Positions 51,508 through 62,733 of a DNA stretch of 64,000 nucleotides are shown in pieces; within the stretch, counting starts at the first letter, position 1; each line of letters begins with the position of its first letter. The stretch is from positions 310,001-374,000 of the forward strand of contig NZ_BRZC01000004.1 of assembly GCF_030268005.1 (NCBI RefSeq). Direction: 5' to 3'. This DNA comes from Microbacterium arabinogalactanolyticum. GTDB lineage: Bacteria > Actinomycetota > Actinomycetes > Actinomycetales > Microbacteriaceae. The notes beneath the pieces were generated by a model. It was not told the origin of the DNA. It searched no databases and worked only from the letters and a program-made list of their open reading frames with translations. Position numbers and translations under genes: made by a program.

Positions 51508-52773
51508 TCAGTCCGCGAGCGTCAGCTCGATCACCGGCATCAGCACGTCCGGCCGCTGCACCGGGAGGTGCACGGTCAGCGTCCCCTCGTCCTGCAGGGT
51601 CGGCGTCATATGGGTGTCGTGCTGATCGGGGTCCGGCACGGAGGTCTTCAGCCAGGAGCCGTCGTTCAGCAGGCGGGCGAAGGACACCCGACCGGCCAGA
51701 TCCGGCAGGTGCACGAAGCCGAGAGGCCAGCTGAACAGGTGCAGGTACAGCCGGTCGCCACGGCGGGTGTAGACGCCTTCCCGAGGCGGCGTGAACTCCG
51801 CGTGCCCGGCGCCGACGATCGCGGCACGGTGCAGCAGCATCCACCGTCCGATCTCCTCCAGCGTGCGCGCGTCGCGCGGGGCGATCGCACCGCGCCCGTC
51901 CGGGCCGATGTTCAGCAGCATGTTGCCGTCCATCGACACCGAGTCGGCGAGCATCTGCACCAGCAGCGTCGGCGACTTCTGATCCGTGTTGTCGCGGTGA
52001 TAGCCCCACGACCCGTTCAGCGTCTGGCAGGCCTCCCACACCCGCGGCGCCCCGTGCTCGTCGACGAGCGGTGCGGTGGGCTGGTACTGCTCCGGGGTGA
52101 CGAAGTCGGCGGGGATGCCGAGTCGGTCGTTCACGAGTATGTCGGGCTGCAGCTCGCGGCACATGCCCAGCAGCGCCTCGGCATCCCACGCATCCGGACC
52201 CTTGCCCGCCCAGCCGTCACGGCTCTCGGGATAGGTGAAGTCGAAGAACAGATAGTCGATCCGGCCGTACTGCGTCAGCAGCTCCTGCACCTGTCCATGC
52301 AGGTACTCGCGGTACCGACCCATGTCCCGGCCCTCGTTGAGGGCGGCCGCGTTCTCGTCGTCGCGGCGCGGGTGGTTCCAGTCCACGGTGAAGTCCGGGT
52401 GGTGCCAGTCGATGAGCGAGTGGTACAGGCCCACCTTCAGCCCCTCCGCCCGCACGGCGTCGACGAACTCGCGTACGAGGTCGCGACCCGACGTCTGCTG
52501 CGAGCTGAAGTCGGTCAGAGCCGAGTCGAACAGGCAGAAGCCGTCGTGATGCTTGGTCGTGAGCACGACGTACCCCATACCCGCCTCCCTGGCCTGGCGG
52601 GCGATGGCGCGCGCATCGAAGCGATCGGGATCGAAGTGCTCGAAGTACTGGCGGTAGTCGTCATCCGTGATTCGCTCGTAGCTCTGCACCCACTCGTGCC
52701 TCGCGGCAACGCTGTAGATGCCGAAGTGCACGAACATCCCGAACCGGGCCTCGTCGAACCATTCCTGTCGCAT
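51508..52773 (-). CDS. Alpha-L-fucosidase (GH29), second copy
   Basis: A 421-residue GH29 enzyme, different in sequence from the operon copy at 43119. FDEARFGMFVHFGIYSVAAR, YVVLTTKHHDGFCLFDSALT and GNMLLNIGPDGRGAIAPRD are the family blocks. The likely nucleophile Asp is in IDYLFFDFTYPE, so it belongs to a different GH29 subgroup from the WND copy. No signal peptide is seen. It converges with the ROK regulator, 17 bases apart, and probably shares its inducer. Two fucosidases suggest two linkage types. Confidence 0.93.
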   Translation of the reverse strand: MRQEWFDEARFGMFVHFGIYSVAARHEWVQSYERITDDDYRQYFEHFDPDRFDARAIARQAREAGMGYVVLTTKHHDGFCLFDSALTDFSSQQTSGRDLVREFVDAVRAEGLKVGLYHSLIDWHHPDFTVDWNHPRRDDENAAALNEGRDMGRYREYLHGQVQELLTQYGRIDYLFFDFTYPESRDGWAGKGPDAWDAEALLGMCRELQPDILVNDRLGIPADFVTPEQYQPTAPLVDEHGAPRVWEACQTLNGSWGYHRDNTDQKSPTLLVQMLADSVSMDGNMLLNIGPDGRGAIAPRDARTLEEIGRWMLLHRAAIVGAGHAEFTPPREGVYTRRGDRLYLHLFSWPLGFVHLPDLAGRVSFARLLNDGSWLKTSVPDPDQHDTHMTPTLQDEGTLTVHLPVQRPDVLMPVIELTLAD

Positions 52774-52837
52774 GGGTCCATCCTGGCACAGACATCGGAT
52801 GTCTTTCGGCGCTCAGGCCGGAAGAACCTCCGCGCGT

Positions 52838-52867
52838 TGCAGCATTAGGGTTGCCTTACCTATATTT
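52838..52867 (+). promoter_or_regulatory. Iron-regulated promoter with DtxR/IdeR-like box
   Basis: A -35 TTGCAG (52838-52843) and a -10 TATATT (52862-52867) are 18 bases apart. Between and over the -10 lies TTAGGGTTGCCTTACCTAT (52846-52864), which matches the IdeR consensus TWAGGTWAGSCTWACCTWA at 16 of 19 positions. Iron-loaded DtxR/IdeR would thus block polymerase. Confidence 0.85.
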
Positions 52868-52909
52868 GTAGGTGCGCATTCGCGCCGCTCCCCTCATCGA
52901 AGGACCACT

Positions 52910-53959
52910 GTGAACCGTCGTCTTCGCCTGCTCTCGGCCACCGCGGCCGCCGCCGTCGCCGCCCTGACTCTCGCCGCGTGCAGCGGACCTGCCGCCACCG
53001 ACGGCGGGTCGTCCACCACCAAGCCGTCGGACGAGACGATCACCGTCTACAACGCGCAGCACGAGTCACTCACCAAGGAGTGGATCGACGCGTTCACGAA
53101 GGAGACCGGCATCGAGGTGCAGGTCCGCAACGGCGACGACACCGAGATGTCGAACCAGATCATCCAGGAAGGCGACCGCTCCCCCGCGGACGTCTTCCTG
53201 ACCGAGAACTCCCCGTCGATGACCGCGGTCGAGAAGGCGGGCCTGTTCACCTCCCCCGGTGACGAGGCGCTGAAGAACGTCCCCGAGCAGTACCGCCCGT
53301 CGTCCGAGAAGTGGGTCGGCATCGCCGCCCGCTCCACCGTGTTCGCCTACAACACCACCAAGCTCACCGAGGCGCAGCTGCCGAAGTCCATGATGGACCT
53401 CGCCGACCCGGCGTGGAAGGGCCGCTGGGCGGCATCGCCCTCCGGCGCCGACTTCCAGGCCATCGTCTCCGCCCTCGTCCAGCTCAAGGGCGAGAAGGCA
53501 GCCGAGAGCTGGCTGCAGGCGATGAAGACCAACTCGGTCGCCTACAAGGGCAATTCCACCGCGATGAAGGCGGTCAACGCCGGCGAGATCGACGGCGCGA
53601 TCATCTACCACTACTACTGGTTCGGCGACCAGGCGCAGACCGGCGAGAACTCCAAGAACGTCGCCCTGCACTACTTCAAGAACCAGGACCCGGGCGCGTT
53701 CGTCTCGATCTCCGGCGGTGGCGTGCTCAAGTCCACCAAGCACAAGGCCGCGGCGCAGAAGTTCCTGGCCTTCATCACCGGCAAGAAGGGCCAGGAGGTG
53801 CTGCAGAACGGAACCTCCTTCGAGTACCCGGTCGGCTCCGACGTGCCCGCGAACTCCGAGCTCGTTCCGCTGGCCGACCTGGACGCCCCGAAGATCGATC
53901 CCGCGACCCTGAACTCCAAGAAGGTCACCGACCTGATGACGCAGGCCGGCCTGCTCTAA
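52910..53959 (+). CDS. Ferric-iron-binding lipoprotein (FbpA/SfuA-like)
   Basis: A 349-residue periplasmic-type binding protein, lipid-anchored by the lipobox LAAC (Cys24). His51 in VYNAQHESL and the Tyr pair in IYHYYWFGD (235-236) correspond to the iron ligands of FbpA-class proteins. It delivers Fe(III) to the permease encoded downstream. The GTG start has GAAGGA six bases upstream. Expression is expected to be repressed by iron through the upstream iron box. Confidence 0.94.
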   Translation: MNRRLRLLSATAAAAVAALTLAACSGPAATDGGSSTTKPSDETITVYNAQHESLTKEWIDAFTKETGIEVQVRNGDDTEMSNQIIQEGDRSPADVFLTENSPSMTAVEKAGLFTSPGDEALKNVPEQYRPSSEKWVGIAARSTVFAYNTTKLTEAQLPKSMMDLADPAWKGRWAASPSGADFQAIVSALVQLKGEKAAESWLQAMKTNSVAYKGNSTAMKAVNAGEIDGAIIYHYYWFGDQAQTGENSKNVALHYFKNQDPGAFVSISGGGVLKSTKHKAAAQKFLAFITGKKGQEVLQNGTSFEYPVGSDVPANSELVPLADLDAPKIDPATLNSKKVTDLMTQAGLL

Positions 53960-53993
53960 AGTCGGGAACATCACGACAACCACCGCTCCTGTC

Positions 53994-54027
53994 AGGGCGG
54001 GCGGGGCCCGAGTGTTCCGCCCGCCCT
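53994..54027 (+). promoter_or_regulatory. Stable hairpin over the permease start codon
   Basis: Perfect 11-base GC-only-type arms AGGGCGGGCGG and CCGCCCGCCCT enclose a 12-base loop that contains the GTG start of the permease. It lies 35 bases after the binding-protein stop. It could protect the upstream mRNA, reduce read-through or limit permease translation, giving more binding protein than permease. Confidence 0.75.
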
Positions 54028-55562
54028 TCGGCGTCGTCCTCGCCGGCGTCGTCGTCGCCGCACTGTCGCTGCTTCCCCTGATCTTCGTGATCACCACGGC
54101 GGTGCAGATCGGCTGGGATCAGTCGATCGCCCTGATCCTCCGACCCCGGGTCGGCGAGCTTCTCGGCAACACCGTGCTGCTGGTCGCCCTGGCCGTTCCG
54201 CTGTCCGCCGTGCTGGGCGTGGGCGGAGCCTGGCTGGTGGAGCGCACCTCACTCGCCGGCGCCGGCTTCTGGGGCGCGGTCCTCGCGATGCCGCTCGCGA
54301 TCCCGGCCTTCGTCAACTCCTACGCATGGGTGTCGGCGATCCCCTCGCTCGCCGGTCTCGGTTCAGGGGTCCTGCTGTCCACGCTGTCGTACTTCCCCCT
54401 GGTGTACCTGCCGGTGCGCGCCGCGCTGGCGGGCCTGGACCCCGCGCTCGAGCAGAGCGCCGCGAGCCTGGGCCGTGGGCCGGTGCGGGTGTTCTTCGGC
54501 ACGGTGCTCCCCCAGTTGCGGCTGGCTCTGCTCGGCGGATCGCTGCTCGTGGCCCTGCACCTGCTCAGCGAGTACGGCGCGTTCGCGCTGATCCGCTTCG
54601 ACACGTTCACCACGGCGATCATGGACCAGTACCGGTCCACGTTCAACGGCTCCGCCGGAAGCATGCTCGCCGGAGTCCTCACGCTGCTGTGCCTGCTGAT
54701 GCTGGTGCTGGAGAGTCGTGCGCGCGGTCGCGCGCGGTATGCGCGGATCGGTTCCGGAACCGCCGCACCGCCGAGCCGCGTGCGTCTGCGCGGCTGGCAG
54801 TTGCCGGCCCAGCTCGGACTCGGCGCACTCGCTGCCCTGGCCCTCGGCGTCCCGGCGGCCGTCATCGGCGGCTGGCTGGTGTTCGGCGGCGCCGGCGTGT
54901 GGCAGGCCCCCGAGCTGGTCCCGTCACTCCTGCAGACGCTGGGGCTCGCACTCGGCGGCGGCGTGCTCACCGTCGTCGCCGCCTTCCCGCTGTCGTGGCT
55001 GGCGGTCCGGCATCCGGGCCGGCTCAGCCGGCTGCTGGAGCGCACCAACTACTTCACGAGCTCGATGCCGGGGATCGTGCTGGCCCTGGCCCTCGTCTCC
55101 GTGTCGCTGACGTTCGTGCCTGCCGTCTACCAGACCACCCTGCTGCTGCTCATCGCCTACGCCCTGCTGTTCCTGCCCCGGGCGCTGGTGCCGCTGCAGG
55201 CCGGCATCGCGCAGGCTCCGCCGCTGCTCGAGGAGGCGGCCCAGGCGCTGGGGCGCCCGCCGCTGCGCGCGTTCCTGGGCGTGACGCTTCGTCTGGTCGC
55301 GCCGGCGACGGCCGCCGGGATGGCTCTGGTGTTCCTCGCGATCGCCGGCGAGCTGACGGCGACCCTGCTGCTCTCCCCGATCGGCGTGCAGACCCTCGCC
55401 ACCCGCTTCTGGAGCCTCTCCAGCGAGATCGACTTCGCGGGCGCGGCCCCCTACGCGCTGCTGCTGATCCTGCTGTCCGCCCCCATGTCCTATCTGCTGT
55501 TCCGGCAGTCGACCACCGCTCGGAGCACCAGGCGCACGACCACGAAGGCGGCGACCGAATGA
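54012..55562 (+). CDS. Ferric-iron ABC transporter permease (fused, 12 helices)
   Basis: A 516-residue FbpB-type permease with two repeats of about six helices each. EAA loops are LEQSAASLGRGPVRVFFGTV in the first half and LEEAAQALGRPPLRAFLGVT in the second, both for contact with the ATPase. The start is a GTG directly before the first helix and inside a hairpin loop; no ribosome site is visible, because the hairpin occupies that space. The stop overlaps the ATPase start (ATGA). Confidence 0.94.
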   Translation: MFRPPFGVVLAGVVVAALSLLPLIFVITTAVQIGWDQSIALILRPRVGELLGNTVLLVALAVPLSAVLGVGGAWLVERTSLAGAGFWGAVLAMPLAIPAFVNSYAWVSAIPSLAGLGSGVLLSTLSYFPLVYLPVRAALAGLDPALEQSAASLGRGPVRVFFGTVLPQLRLALLGGSLLVALHLLSEYGAFALIRFDTFTTAIMDQYRSTFNGSAGSMLAGVLTLLCLLMLVLESRARGRARYARIGSGTAAPPSRVRLRGWQLPAQLGLGALAALALGVPAAVIGGWLVFGGAGVWQAPELVPSLLQTLGLALGGGVLTVVAAFPLSWLAVRHPGRLSRLLERTNYFTSSMPGIVLALALVSVSLTFVPAVYQTTLLLLIAYALLFLPRALVPLQAGIAQAPPLLEEAAQALGRPPLRAFLGVTLRLVAPATAAGMALVFLAIAGELTATLLLSPIGVQTLATRFWSLSSEIDFAGAAPYALLLILLSAPMSYLLFRQSTTARSTRRTTTKAATE

Positions 55563-56680
55563 CCGCATCCAATCTCGGCTCCACGGGCGCCGTCACCACC
55601 ATCGGCACCGGCCCCGTACCGGACGCGCACCTGCTGCTGTCCGGTGTGACCGCCTCATACAGCGGGCACGAGGTCCTGCACGGCATCGACCTCGCGGTGC
55701 GTCGCGGCGGGATCACCGCCATCGTCGGGGCGTCCGGCTCGGGCAAGACGACGCTGCTGCGCGTGATCGCCGGCTTCGCCCGTCCCGACGGCGGGGAGAT
55801 CAGCCTGGGCGACGTCCAGGTCGCCGGTCCCGGCACCTGGGTCCCCGCGCACCGTCGCGGCATCGGCTACGTCACGCAGGACGGCGGCCTGTTCCCGCAC
55901 CTGACCGTGGCCCGCAACATCGCTTTCGGCCTCGAGCACCTGCCGCGCGGCGAGCGGCGCGACCGCGTCGCGGCGCTGCTCGATCTCGTGGCGCTGCCGC
56001 GCGAGTTCGCCGACCGCCGCCCCGATCAGCTCTCCGGAGGGCAGCAGCAGCGCGTCGCGATCGCCCGCGCCCTGGCCCGCGAGCCGCAACTGATGCTCCT
56101 GGATGAGCCGTTCTCCGCGCTCGACACGGGCCTGCGGTCCGCCACCAGGCAGGCGGTCTCCGCCATCCTGGCCGAGGCGGGGACGACCGCGATCCTGGTG
56201 ACGCACGACCAGTCCGAGGCCCTGAGCTTCGCGGACCAGGTCGCGGTCATGCGCGACGGCGATCTGGTGCAGACCGGGCATCCGTTCGTGGTCTACACCC
56301 GCCCGGTCGACCGCGGCGTCGCCGAGTTCCTCGGCGAGGCGATCGTGCTGGACGCGTGGCTGGACGGTTCTCTCGCGTCCTGCGCACTCGGGTACATCCC
56401 GGTGCGGAACCCGCCGGTGCAGGGGCATGTGAAGCTCATGCTGCGCCCCGAGCAGGTGCAGATCGTCGCCGACGCGCCCGTGCGGGGCACCGTCGAGGAA
56501 GGCGTGTACTTCGGCGCGGAGAGCTCCGTGCGCATCCGGCTGGAGTCGCGGGCGGACGCCGACCCGCGCCTGTCCGCGGAGCCGCCGACCATCACCATCC
56601 GGCACTGGAACGCCGCGCTCGCGAAGCCAGGGCGGCGCATCGCGCTGCGCGTGGTCGGCGAGGGCGTCGTCCTGCAGTGA
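55559..56680 (+). CDS. Ferric-iron ABC transporter ATP-binding protein
   Basis: A 373-residue FbpC-type ATPase. Walker A GASGSGKT (57-64), Q-loop in YVTQDGG, signature LSGGQ (158-162), Walker B LMLLDEP (178-184) and the His switch VTHDQSEAL are complete. A C-terminal TOBE-like domain of about 110 residues follows, with RPEQVQIVAD. It powers iron uptake with the two upstream genes, the last of the operon. A terminator lies ten bases after the stop. Confidence 0.95.
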   Translation: MTASNLGSTGAVTTIGTGPVPDAHLLLSGVTASYSGHEVLHGIDLAVRRGGITAIVGASGSGKTTLLRVIAGFARPDGGEISLGDVQVAGPGTWVPAHRRGIGYVTQDGGLFPHLTVARNIAFGLEHLPRGERRDRVAALLDLVALPREFADRRPDQLSGGQQQRVAIARALAREPQLMLLDEPFSALDTGLRSATRQAVSAILAEAGTTAILVTHDQSEALSFADQVAVMRDGDLVQTGHPFVVYTRPVDRGVAEFLGEAIVLDAWLDGSLASCALGYIPVRNPPVQGHVKLMLRPEQVQIVADAPVRGTVEEGVYFGAESSVRIRLESRADADPRLSAEPPTITIRHWNAALAKPGRRIALRVVGEGVVLQ

Positions 56681-56689
56681 TCTGAACAA

Positions 56690-56721
56690 AGAAAGGGCAT
56701 CCCCGAAGGGATGCCCTTTCT
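56690..56721. terminator. Bidirectional terminator between iron operon and ilvC
   Basis: Perfect 14-base arms AGAAAGGGCATCCC and complement with a CGAA loop. A-rich and T-rich ends on both sides let it act for the iron operon (plus) and ilvC (minus). Confidence 0.9.
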
Positions 56722-56736
56722 CACTCGGACGGTGGG

Positions 56737-57807
<1,071 letters not shown>

Positions 57808-58317
57808 TCAGCCGCGCAGAACGCGCTCGGTGATGCTCTTGCCGCCGCGGCCGATGGCGAGCAGGCCCGACTGGGCGAGCTCCTTGATGCCGAAGGGCTC
57901 GAGAGCCCTCAGCAGCGCCTGCACCTTGCCCTGATCGCCGGTGACCTCGACCACCAGCGCGTCGGGCGCGTAGTCCACGACGGAGGCACGGAACAGGTTC
58001 ACGACCTCGAGCACGTTCGAGCGGGTGTTGTTGTCGGTGCGCACCTTGATGAGCATGTGCTCGCGCTGCACGGACGACGACTGCTCGAGCTCGACGATCT
58101 TGATCACGTTGATCAGCTTGTTCAGCTGCTTCGTGACCTGTTCGAGCGGCAGGTCCTCGACGTCGACGACGACCGTGATCCGGGAGATCCCGGTCACCTC
58201 GGTCACGCCCACGGCGAGGGATTCGATGTTGAAGCCGCGGCGGGCGAAGAGCCCGGCGACGCGGGTCAGGATGCCGGGGGTGTCCTCCACCAGCAGGCTC
58301 AGCACGTGAGATGCCAT
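57808..58317 (-). CDS. ilvN: Acetolactate synthase, regulatory small subunit
   Basis: A 169-residue regulatory subunit that activates IlvB and gives valine feedback. The N-terminal ACT domain is LSLLVEDTPGILTRVAGLFA followed by RRGFNIESLAVG, and the C-terminal AHAS_S_C domain continues through DALVVEVTGDQGKVQALL. GGAGGA lies before the ATG, which sits two bases after the ilvB stop, so both are co-translated. Confidence 0.97.
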   Translation of the reverse strand: MASHVLSLLVEDTPGILTRVAGLFARRGFNIESLAVGVTEVTGISRITVVVDVEDLPLEQVTKQLNKLINVIKIVELEQSSSVQREHMLIKVRTDNNTRSNVLEVVNLFRASVVDYAPDALVVEVTGDQGKVQALLRALEPFGIKELAQSGLLAIGRGGKSITERVLRG

Positions 58318-58319
58318 GG

Positions 58320-60125
58320 TCAGTCCTCCTGCTCGAAGGCCGGCGCGTGGTCGCGCGCGTACTGGACGTAGCTGTTGCTGACGCCCTGGGGGACCATCGG
58401 CCACACCATGGCATCCGCGCTCACGACGAAGTCGATCAGCACAGGCCGGTCGTTGGTCTCCAGCGCCAGCTGGATCGCGGCGTCCACCTCGTCCTCCTTC
58501 TCGACCCGGATCGCGAGGCAGCCGTACGCCTCGCCGAGCTTGACGAAGTCGGGGATGCGGACCGTTCCGGCCCCCGTGTTCAGGTCGGTGTTCGAGTGGC
58601 GGCCGTCGTAGAAAAGCGTCTGCCACTGCCGCACCATCCCGAGCGACGAGTTGTTGATGATGGCGACCTTGATCGGGATGTTGTTGATGACGCAGGTCGC
58701 GAGCTCCTGGTTGGTCATCTGGAAGCATCCGTCGCCGTCGATCGACCACACGACACGGTCGGGCTCGGCGACCTTCGCGCCCATCGCGGCCGGGACCGAG
58801 TAGCCCATCGTTCCGGCGCCACCGGAGTTCAGCCAGGAGTTGGGACGCTCGTACTTGATGAACTGCGCCGCCCACATCTGGTGCTGTCCCACGCCCGCCG
58901 CGTACACGGCCTCCGGCCCGGTCAGCTCGCCGATGCGCTGGATCACGTGCTGCGGCGAGAGCAGTCCGTCGCTGGTGGGCGCGAAGCCGAGCGGGAACTC
59001 CGACTTCAGGCCGTCGAGGTACGACCACCACTCGTCGGTGTCCGGTCCGTCGCTGCTCACCGTGCTGCGGAAGGCGGTGTCGAGGTCGACGAGCACGTCG
59101 CGCACGTCGCCCACGATCGGCACGTCCGCCGTGCGGATCTTGGAGATCTCGGCGGGGTCGATGTCGACGTGCACGATCTTCGCGTTCGGGGCGAACAGCG
59201 CGACCTTGCCGGTCACGCGGTCGTCGAAGCGCGCGCCGAGCGAGACGATCAGGTCGGCCTCCTGCAGTGCGAGCACGGCCGGGACCGTGCCGTGCATGCC
59301 CGGCATGCCGAGGTGCTGCGGGTGCGAGTCGGGGAAGGCGCCGCGGGCCATCAGCGTCGTCACGACCGGCGCGCCGGTCGATTCGGCGAGGATGCGGAGC
59401 TCGTCGGACGCGCGACCGCGGATCACGCCGCCGCCGACGTACAGCACGGGCTTCTTGGCCTCGGCGAGCAGGGTCGCCGCGGCCTGGATCTGCTTGCCGT
59501 GCGCCTTGGTCACCGGACGGTAGCCGGGAAGCTCCACCTTGGGCGGCCAGATGAACGGCACGACGTCCTGCTGCGCGTCCTTTGTGATGTCCACGAGCAC
59601 GGGGCCGGGACGACCTGTCGAGGCGATCTCGAACGCCGCTGCGATCGCGCCCGGGATGTCAGCCGCGTCCTTCACCAGGAAGGAGTGCTTGGTCACCGGC
59701 ATCGTGATGCCCACGATGTCCGCCTCCTGGAACGCGTCCGTGCCCATCAGCGTGGAGAACACCTGGCCGGTGATCGCGACCAGCGGCACGGAGTCCATGT
59801 ACGCGTCGGCGATGGCGGTGACCAGGTTGGTCGCGCCGGGGCCGGAGGTGGCGATGCAGACGCCGACGCGGCCAGACGCCGAGGCGTACCCCTCCGCCGC
59901 GTGCCCGGCACCCTGCTCGTGGCGGACCAGGATATGCCGGAGCTCGGATGCGTCCATCAGCGGGTCGTACACCGGGAGGATCGCACCGCCCGGGATGCCG
60001 AAGACGTCGGTGACGCCCAGCTTCTCGAGTGAGCGGACGACCGCCTCGGCACCCGAGATCTCGGGAGCGGATGCGGTGCGCGCCGGTGGCCGCGGCACGG
60101 CCGGTGCGGAATCGGGAGGTGTCAT
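58320..60125 (-). CDS. ilvB: Acetolactate synthase, catalytic large subunit
   Basis: A 601-residue TPP-dependent enzyme making acetolactate or acetohydroxybutyrate, first step of the shared Val/Ile pathway. [14 protein letters not shown] holds the TPP-activating Glu, and [14 protein letters not shown] is the TPP/Mg motif GDG-N. The FAD-binding central domain is present. The first 30 residues are Pro/Ala rich. It lies 67 bases after ilvD on the same strand; the gap shows no clear leader-peptide attenuator. Confidence 0.98.
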   Translation of the reverse strand: MTPPDSAPAVPRPPARTASAPEISGAEAVVRSLEKLGVTDVFGIPGGAILPVYDPLMDASELRHILVRHEQGAGHAAEGYASASGRVGVCIATSGPGATNLVTAIADAYMDSVPLVAITGQVFSTLMGTDAFQEADIVGITMPVTKHSFLVKDAADIPGAIAAAFEIASTGRPGPVLVDITKDAQQDVVPFIWPPKVELPGYRPVTKAHGKQIQAAATLLAEAKKPVLYVGGGVIRGRASDELRILAESTGAPVVTTLMARGAFPDSHPQHLGMPGMHGTVPAVLALQEADLIVSLGARFDDRVTGKVALFAPNAKIVHVDIDPAEISKIRTADVPIVGDVRDVLVDLDTAFRSTVSSDGPDTDEWWSYLDGLKSEFPLGFAPTSDGLLSPQHVIQRIGELTGPEAVYAAGVGQHQMWAAQFIKYERPNSWLNSGGAGTMGYSVPAAMGAKVAEPDRVVWSIDGDGCFQMTNQELATCVINNIPIKVAIINNSSLGMVRQWQTLFYDGRHSNTDLNTGAGTVRIPDFVKLGEAYGCLAIRVEKEDEVDAAIQLALETNDRPVLIDFVVSADAMVWPMVPQGVSNSYVQYARDHAPAFEQED

Positions 60126-60192
60126 TTCATTCCTCTGATGATCGTGATGAGCAGGTACCCGGACGGGAGCGGAGGGCGTGCCTGTCTCAGGC

Positions 60193-61926
60193 TCAGCCGG
60201 TCACCGCTCCCTGTGCGGCGGAGCGCACGAGACGGGAGTACTTGGCGAGGACGCCACGGGTATAGCGCGGGGGTAGGGGCTCCCAGCCCTCACGGCGGGA
60301 GCTCAGCTCAGCCTCCTCGACGAGTAGCTCGAGGGAGCGAGCCGCGATATCGACCCGTATCAGATCACCATCGCGCACGAAGGCGATAGGACCTGCGTCC
60401 ACCGCTTCGGGTGCTATGTGGCCGATGCACAGGCCGGTTGTGCCGCCTGAGAATCGTCCGTCCGTCAAGAGTAGTACATCTTTTCCGAGCCCCGCGCCCT
60501 TGATGGCTCCGGTGATCGCGAGCATCTCGCGCATGCCGGGTCCGCCCTTCGGGCCCTCGTAGCGGATGACCACCACGTCGCCGGCATTGATCTCGCCCGC
60601 GGCGAGGGCGTCCATCGCGGCGCGCTCGCGCTCGAACACGCGGGCCGGGCCCTCGAAGACGTCGGCGTCGAAGCCGGCCGACTTCACGACGGCGCCCTCG
60701 GGTGCCATCGAGCCGTGCAGGATCGTGATGCCGCCGGAGGTGTGGATCGGGTTGTCGAAGGTGCGGATGACCTCGCCGTCGATCGGGTCCGGGTTCAGCT
60801 CGCGCAGGTTCTCCGCGACGGTCTTGCCGGTGACGGTGAGGGCATCGCCGTGCAGCAGGCCCTCGTCGAGCATGGCCTTCATGATCACGGGGATGCCGCC
60901 GTGACGGTCGACGTCGTTCATGACGTACTTCCCGAACGGCTTGAGGTCGCCGACGTGCGGGGTCCGGTCGCCGATGCGGTTGAAGTCGTGCAGGCTCAGC
61001 TCGACGCCGGCCTCGTTGGCGATGGCCAGCAGGTGCAGCACCACGTTCGTCGAACCGCCGAGGGCCATGGCGAGCGCGACGGCGTTCTCGAAGGACTCCT
61101 TCGTCAGGATGTCCTTTGTCGTGATTCCCTGGCGCAGCAGGTTGACGACGGCCTCGCCGGAGCGATGCGCGAAGTAGTCGCGGCGGCGGTCGGCGGAGGG
61201 CGGCGCGGCCGAGCCGGGAAGGCTCAGGCCGAGAGCCTCGGCGACGGACGCCATGGTGTTGGCGGTGTACATGCCGCCGCACGCGCCCTCACCGGGAGCG
61301 AACGCGCACTCGATGCGCTTGAGGTCCTCCTCGGTCATCCGGCCGGCGCGACACGCGCCCACGCCCTCGAACGAGTCGATGATCGTGATGTCCTTCTCGG
61401 TGCCGTCCGAGAGCTTCACCCAGCCCGGTGCGATGGAACCGGCGTACAGGAACACGCTCGACAGGCCCAGACGGGCACTCGCCATCAGCATGCCGGGGAT
61501 GGACTTGTCGCAGCCGGCCAGCAGCACGGTGCCGTCCAGGCGCTCGGCCATGATGACCGTCTCGACGGAGTCGGCGATGACCTCGCGGCTCACCAGCGAG
61601 AAGTGCATGCCCTCGTGGCCCATCGAGATGCCGTCGGAGACGGAGATGGTGCCGAACTGCAGCGGGTATCCCCCGCCGGAGTGCACGCCCTCCTTGGCGC
61701 CCTGCGCCAGCCGGTCGAGGCTCAGGTTGCACGGGGTGATCTCGTTCCAGCTGGACGCGATGCCGATCTGGGGCTTGTCCCAGTCCGCGTCGCCCATGCC
61801 CACGGCACGGAGCATGCCTCGGGACGTGGTCGCCTCGATGCCGTCGGTGACGACCCGGCTGCGCGGCTTGATGTCGATTTCAGCGGGCGCGCCGGGCGCG
61901 CCGGAGGGGGCTTCATGGGAGGACAT
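60193..61926 (-). CDS. ilvD: Dihydroxy-acid dehydratase
   Basis: A 577-residue IlvD, an iron-sulfur enzyme giving the keto-acid precursors of Val and Ile. Cluster-ligand Cys are expected in [13 protein letters not shown] and [14 protein letters not shown], and the substrate loop [21 protein letters not shown] is intact. The C-terminal beta domain ends with [21 protein letters not shown], split across a conserved strand. ilvD, ilvB, ilvN and ilvC run in one direction and are likely one transcription unit. otsB starts the next unit nine bases downstream of another gene border. Confidence 0.98.
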   Translation of the reverse strand: MSSHEAPSGAPGAPAEIDIKPRSRVVTDGIEATTSRGMLRAVGMGDADWDKPQIGIASSWNEITPCNLSLDRLAQGAKEGVHSGGGYPLQFGTISVSDGISMGHEGMHFSLVSREVIADSVETVIMAERLDGTVLLAGCDKSIPGMLMASARLGLSSVFLYAGSIAPGWVKLSDGTEKDITIIDSFEGVGACRAGRMTEEDLKRIECAFAPGEGACGGMYTANTMASVAEALGLSLPGSAAPPSADRRRDYFAHRSGEAVVNLLRQGITTKDILTKESFENAVALAMALGGSTNVVLHLLAIANEAGVELSLHDFNRIGDRTPHVGDLKPFGKYVMNDVDRHGGIPVIMKAMLDEGLLHGDALTVTGKTVAENLRELNPDPIDGEVIRTFDNPIHTSGGITILHGSMAPEGAVVKSAGFDADVFEGPARVFERERAAMDALAAGEINAGDVVVIRYEGPKGGPGMREMLAITGAIKGAGLGKDVLLLTDGRFSGGTTGLCIGHIAPEAVDAGPIAFVRDGDLIRVDIAARSLELLVEEAELSSRREGWEPLPPRYTRGVLAKYSRLVRSAAQGAVTG

Positions 61927-61935
61927 GACGGAAGT

Positions 61936-62733
61936 CTATTCCCGACCGGCGGCGCGCTCTGTCGCGATGACGCCGAGGAGTTCGCCGATCTGCTGTGGGG
62001 ATCCCACACGCAGGGTCGCCGCGGTCTCTCCCGGACCGACCCGCACGCCGAGATCGTGTTCGGTGAGCACCCGCAGCGCATCCTCGTCGGTGACGTCATC
62101 GCCGGCGAACAGGATGCCGGTGGCCCCGGTGCGGGCGCGCAGCGCGGTGATCGCCGCGTCCTTGCCCTCGTGCCGGGAGGAGAACTCGAGGATGCGATCG
62201 CCCGTGCGCCGGCGCCAGCGGGCCGCCCGGCGCGCCATCACCTCGTCCACCGCGGCGAACGCGGCGCGCTCCACGGCCGGATCCGCGGGACGGCCGTGGA
62301 TGCCGACGCCGAAGGTCTTCCGCTCCAGCTCCACGCCCGGGTACTCCGTGAGCAGCGGCTCGAGCTCGTCGAACAGCGACTCGCGCAGGTCGCGCTCCTG
62401 CGCGCTCTCGGCGGCATCCGCCTCACCCTCGCCCGGGAACCAGTACTGCGCGCCGTGGGAGCCCGCGAGGATCACCGGTGAGTCGTCGGAGTGCTCGGCG
62501 ATCTCGCGCAGGTGCACGAGGCTCCGCCCGGAGACGTAGGCCACCTCGGTGTCGGGCAGCACCGCCAGTCGCGCCACGGCGTCCGCGATCTCGGGCAGGG
62601 CGCGCGCGCTCATCGGGTCGGCGACCAGGGGGGACGCCGTGCCGTCGAAGTCGAGCGCGACCAGCAGCACGGGGGTGCGGGCGATCGCGGTGACGGCCTC
62701 ATCGTGACTGCCCGGTGTCCAGGTGCGGGTCAT
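61936..62733 (-). CDS. otsB: Trehalose-6-phosphate phosphatase
   Basis: A 265-residue HAD-superfamily phosphatase removing phosphate from trehalose 6-phosphate. The nucleophile motif is D28-F-D30-GTASPL, GSHGAQYW lies in the cap region, and the C-terminal acidic motif GDDVTDEDALRV is complete. Its ATG overlaps the otsA stop by four bases, so both trehalose genes are coupled. Confidence 0.96.
   Translation of the reverse strand: MTRTWTPGSHDEAVTAIARTPVLLVALDFDGTASPLVADPMSARALPEIADAVARLAVLPDTEVAYVSGRSLVHLREIAEHSDDSPVILAGSHGAQYWFPGEGEADAAESAQERDLRESLFDELEPLLTEYPGVELERKTFGVGIHGRPADPAVERAAFAAVDEVMARRAARWRRRTGDRILEFSSRHEGKDAAITALRARTGATGILFAGDDVTDEDALRVLTEHDLGVRVGPGETAATLRVGSPQQIGELLGVIATERAAGRE

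Noticed and set aside
47986..52848. Long plus-strand open frames of 740 and 862 codons (47986-50208 and 50260-52848)
   Set aside because: They lie antisense or out of frame over the sugar importer, the ROK regulator and the second GH29 gene, have Arg/His/Gly-rich low-complexity translations and no motif. They are the usual product of high GC content.
60126..60192. Leader-peptide attenuator before ilvB
   Set aside because: The 67-base gap after ilvD shows no run of Val, Leu or Ile codons and no alternative hairpins, so no attenuator can be supported.
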